This document shows, piece after piece, positions 15,181-17,519 of a stretch of DNA of 17,519 nucleotides. Numbering within the stretch: position 1 is the stretch's first letter; each line of letters begins with the position of its first letter. The DNA comes from an uncultured Dysosmobacter sp. (GTDB lineage: Bacteria; Bacillota; Clostridia; Oscillospirales; Oscillospiraceae): the NCBI GenBank assembly GCA_934563745.1, contig CAKTHE010000032.1, positions 1 to 17,519 on the forward strand. Direction: 5' to 3'. The position numbers and the translations under genes were made by a program. Under the pieces are notes generated by a model that was given only the letters and a program-made list of their open reading frames with translations, was not told where the DNA came from and made no database searches.

Positions 15181-17519
15181 ATGCAGGATAAAATTATCGT
15201 AAAGGGCGCCCGGGTCAACAATCTCAAAAATATCGACGTTACGATCCCCCGGGACAAGCTGGTGGTGCTGACCGGGCTTTCCGGCTCCGGAAAGTCCTCT
15301 CTGGCGTTTGACACGATTTACGCGGAGGGGCAGCGCCGGTATGTGGAGAGCCTGAGCTCGTACGCCCGGATGTTTTTGGGGCAGATGGACAAACCGGACG
15401 TGGACAGCATTGACGGACTGTCTCCGGCTATTTCCATCGACCAGAAGACCACCAGCAAAAACCCCCGTTCCACCGTGGGGACGGTGACGGAGATCTATGA
15501 TTATCTCCGTCTGCTTTGGGCCCGGGTGGGCACGCCTCACTGCCCGAAGTGCGGCAAGGAGATCCGCCAGCAGACCATCGACCAGATCATCGATCAGGTG
15601 CTTGCGCTGCCGGAGGGGACCCGCATCCAGGTGATGGCGCCCATTATCCGGGGGAAAAAGGGCGAGCATACCAAGGTGTTTGAAGATGCCCGCCGGTCCG
15701 GCTATGTGCGGGCCCGGGTAGACGGCAATCTTTACGAGCTGGACGAGGAGATCAAGCTGGAGAAAAATAAAAAACACTCCATTGAGATCATCGTGGACCG
15801 GCTGATCATCCGCCCGGACATCCGCCAGCGGCTGACGGATTCGGTGGAGGCGGCCGCCGGGCTCAGCGGGGGATTGGTGATCGTAAACCTTCTGCGGGAG
15901 GAGCAGGATCTGACATTTTCTCAGAACTATGCCTGCGAGGACTGCGGAATTTCCATTGAAGAGCTGGCGCCCCGCATGTTTTCGTTCAACAATCCCTTCG
16001 GCGCGTGTCCCACGTGCACGGGCCTGGGGAATCTTCTGAAGGCGGACCCGGAACTGATCGTCCCGGACCCGGAGAAATCGATTTTGGATGGGGCGATCCA
16101 GGCCTCCGGCTGGAACAATATCCGGGGCGATGGGATTTCCCGCATGTATTTTGAGGCGCTGTCTAAAAAATACCGCTTTTCCCTGACGACCCCGTGGAAG
16201 GACCTTTCGGAGAGCGTGCGGCAGATCGTTCTGTACGGCACCGGCGGCGAGAAGCTGGAGCTGCAATACGATCAGCCCCGGGGAAAGGGCGTTTTGTATC
16301 AGCCCTTTGAGGGGATCTGCGGCAATGTGGAGCGGCGCTACCGGGAGACTCAGAGCGACGCCGTAAAGCGGGAGCTGGAAGAGGTCATGTCGGAGCGTCC
16401 CTGCCCGGAATGTCAGGGACGCCGGCTGCGGAAGGAAGCACTGGCCGTAACCGTCGGGGAGATGGACATCTGCTCGTTTACCAATCTTTCCGTTACGGAT
16501 GAGCTGCGTTTTATCGGGCAGCTGCACCTGAGTGAACAGCAGATGCGGATCGCGGACCGGATCCTCAAGGAGATCCGCAGCAGGCTGGGCTTTTTGCAGT
16601 CGGTGGGCCTGAGCTATCTGACGCTGTCCCGCAGTGCGGGGACGCTTTCCGGCGGCGAGAGCCAGCGCATTCGTCTGGCGACGCAGATCGGTTCGTCCCT
16701 GATGGGTGTGCTCTATATATTGGACGAGCCGTCCATCGGCCTGCATCAGCGGGATAACGATAAACTGCTGGCGACCCTCAAGCATCTGCGGGATCTGGGA
16801 AACACCCTGCTGGTGGTGGAACACGACGAGGATACCATGCGCGCGGCGGATTATCTGATCGACATCGGCCCTGGCGCCGGCGTGCACGGCGGCGAGGTGG
16901 TGGCGGCCGGAACGCCGGAGGAAGTGATGGCCAACCCCCGGTCCCTGACGGGTCAGTATCTGTCCGGAAAGCGGAAGATCGAGGTCCCCGCGGTACGCAG
17001 GCCGGGAAACGGAAAATTCCTGAAGGTGATCGGCGCGGCAGAAAACAATCTGCGTGACATTGATGTGGAGATCCCGCTGGGGACCTTTACCGTTGTGACC
17101 GGCGTTTCCGGAAGCGGAAAGTCCTCGCTGGTCAATGAGGTGCTGTTCAAGCGCCTGGGGGCGGAGCTGATGCGCATGAAGACCCGCCCCGGGAAATGCC
17201 GGCGCATTGAGGGGATCGAGTATCTGGACAAGGTGGTGGACATCGATCAGAGTCCCATCGGACGGACGCCCCGGTCCAACCCAGCCACCTATACGGGCGT
17301 GTTCAACGACATCCGGGACCTGTTTGCCGCAACACAGGAGGCGAAGAGCCGGGGCTACGGTCCGGGCCGCTTCAGCTTCAACGTCCGGGGCGGCCGCTGC
17401 GAGGCCTGCTCCGGCGATGGCCTTTTGAAAATCGAGATGCACTTCCTGCCGGATATTTTTGTCCCCTGTGAGGTATGCAAGGGGAAGCGCTACAACCGGG
17501 AGACCCTGGAGGTGCGCTA
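15181..17519 (+). CDS. uvrA: Excinuclease ABC subunit A, UvrA (3' end beyond window)
   Basis: UvrA is the dimeric ABC-type ATPase that finds bulky DNA lesions and loads UvrB. About 780 residues are present of the roughly 940 usual, and the frame is open to the window edge. Walker A of the first half is GLSGSGKSS (32-40). Zinc-binding cysteines are at CEDC (252-255) and CPTC (276-279), with further Cys pairs at 121/124 and 408/411. The first signature is [13 protein letters not shown] (488-500) and Walker B is [15 protein letters not shown] (511-525). The second half begins with Walker [18 protein letters not shown], and its zinc module starts at CEACSGDG. I chose the ATG at 15181, eleven bases after AGGAG. 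The in-frame ATG at 15172 is only two bases from that site. Confidence 0.98.
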   Translation, partial: MQDKIIVKGARVNNLKNIDVTIPRDKLVVLTGLSGSGKSSLAFDTIYAEGQRRYVESLSSYARMFLGQMDKPDVDSIDGLSPAISIDQKTTSKNPRSTVGTVTEIYDYLRLLWARVGTPHCPKCGKEIRQQTIDQIIDQVLALPEGTRIQVMAPIIRGKKGEHTKVFEDARRSGYVRARVDGNLYELDEEIKLEKNKKHSIEIIVDRLIIRPDIRQRLTDSVEAAAGLSGGLVIVNLLREEQDLTFSQNYACEDCGISIEELAPRMFSFNNPFGACPTCTGLGNLLKADPELIVPDPEKSILDGAIQASGWNNIRGDGISRMYFEALSKKYRFSLTTPWKDLSESVRQIVLYGTGGEKLELQYDQPRGKGVLYQPFEGICGNVERRYRETQSDAVKRELEEVMSERPCPECQGRRLRKEALAVTVGEMDICSFTNLSVTDELRFIGQLHLSEQQMRIADRILKEIRSRLGFLQSVGLSYLTLSRSAGTLSGGESQRIRLATQIGSSLMGVLYILDEPSIGLHQRDNDKLLATLKHLRDLGNTLLVVEHDEDTMRAADYLIDIGPGAGVHGGEVVAAGTPEEVMANPRSLTGQYLSGKRKIEVPAVRRPGNGKFLKVIGAAENNLRDIDVEIPLGTFTVVTGVSGSGKSSLVNEVLFKRLGAELMRMKTRPGKCRRIEGIEYLDKVVDIDQSPIGRTPRSNPATYTGVFNDIRDLFAATQEAKSRGYGPGRFSFNVRGGRCEACSGDGLLKIEMHFLPDIFVPCEVCKGKRYNRETLEVR

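Noticed and set aside
15115..17442. Leftward open frame of 775 codons
   Set aside because: It lies antisense to uvrA, whose motifs are unmistakable on the plus strand. Its translation is His/Arg/Gln-rich and has no family features or supported start. It is open only because of the GC-rich codon pattern.

Overview
The window is a GC-rich chromosomal segment from a Gram-positive, endospore-forming anaerobe. It most resembles the Clostridia and probably the Oscillospiraceae (Flavonifractor/Intestinimonas type). This rests on a spoIID gene, AGGAGG-type ribosome binding sites before nearly every gene, an M-box leader before mgtE, a DUF1540 gene and a Firmicutes-style uvrB/uvrA arrangement. The genus is inference; no rRNA or tRNA is present to fix it.

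Left part (1-7694). An apparently gene-free, A/T-richer stretch ends in a bidirectional terminator (366-403). Next is a leftward gene for an unknown polytopic membrane protein (427-1200), divergent from spoIID (1394-2389). Rightward follow a secreted protein that looks like a catalytically dead NodB-type polysaccharide deacetylase (2467-3564), an OmpR-type response regulator, its sensor histidine kinase, a membrane-anchored HtrA-like serine protease and a small membrane-anchored protein. The last four genes are tightly spaced and end at a terminator (7656-7694). They look like one operon for cell-envelope or secretion stress, comparable to CssRS-HtrA of Bacillus subtilis.

Middle part (7692-10593), all leftward. 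A small Cys-rich DUF1540 protein is followed by two half-size TauE/SafE (TSUP) membrane proteins whose stop and start codons overlap. A perfect 40-bp palindrome then separates them from mgtE, the magnesium transporter. mgtE is preceded by a recognisable M-box magnesium riboswitch with an intrinsic terminator and a strong sigma-A promoter.

Right part (10700-17519), all rightward. radC and uvrB form a pair. They are followed by ybaK (Cys-tRNA deacylase), an unknown three-TM membrane protein, and uvrA with its own promoter; uvrA is cut by the window end. The uvrB-ybaK gap contains a near-perfect 52-bp copy of the uvrB 3' end including the stop codon, a 25-bp tandem repeat and several hairpins. 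This is the most unusual DNA structure in the window.

I see no CRISPR array, transposase, integrase, phage gene or biosynthetic cluster. The most notable items are the uvrB-tail duplication, the deacetylase pseudoenzyme beside the regulator/HtrA operon, the split TSUP pair and the dyad over the uvrA promoter.
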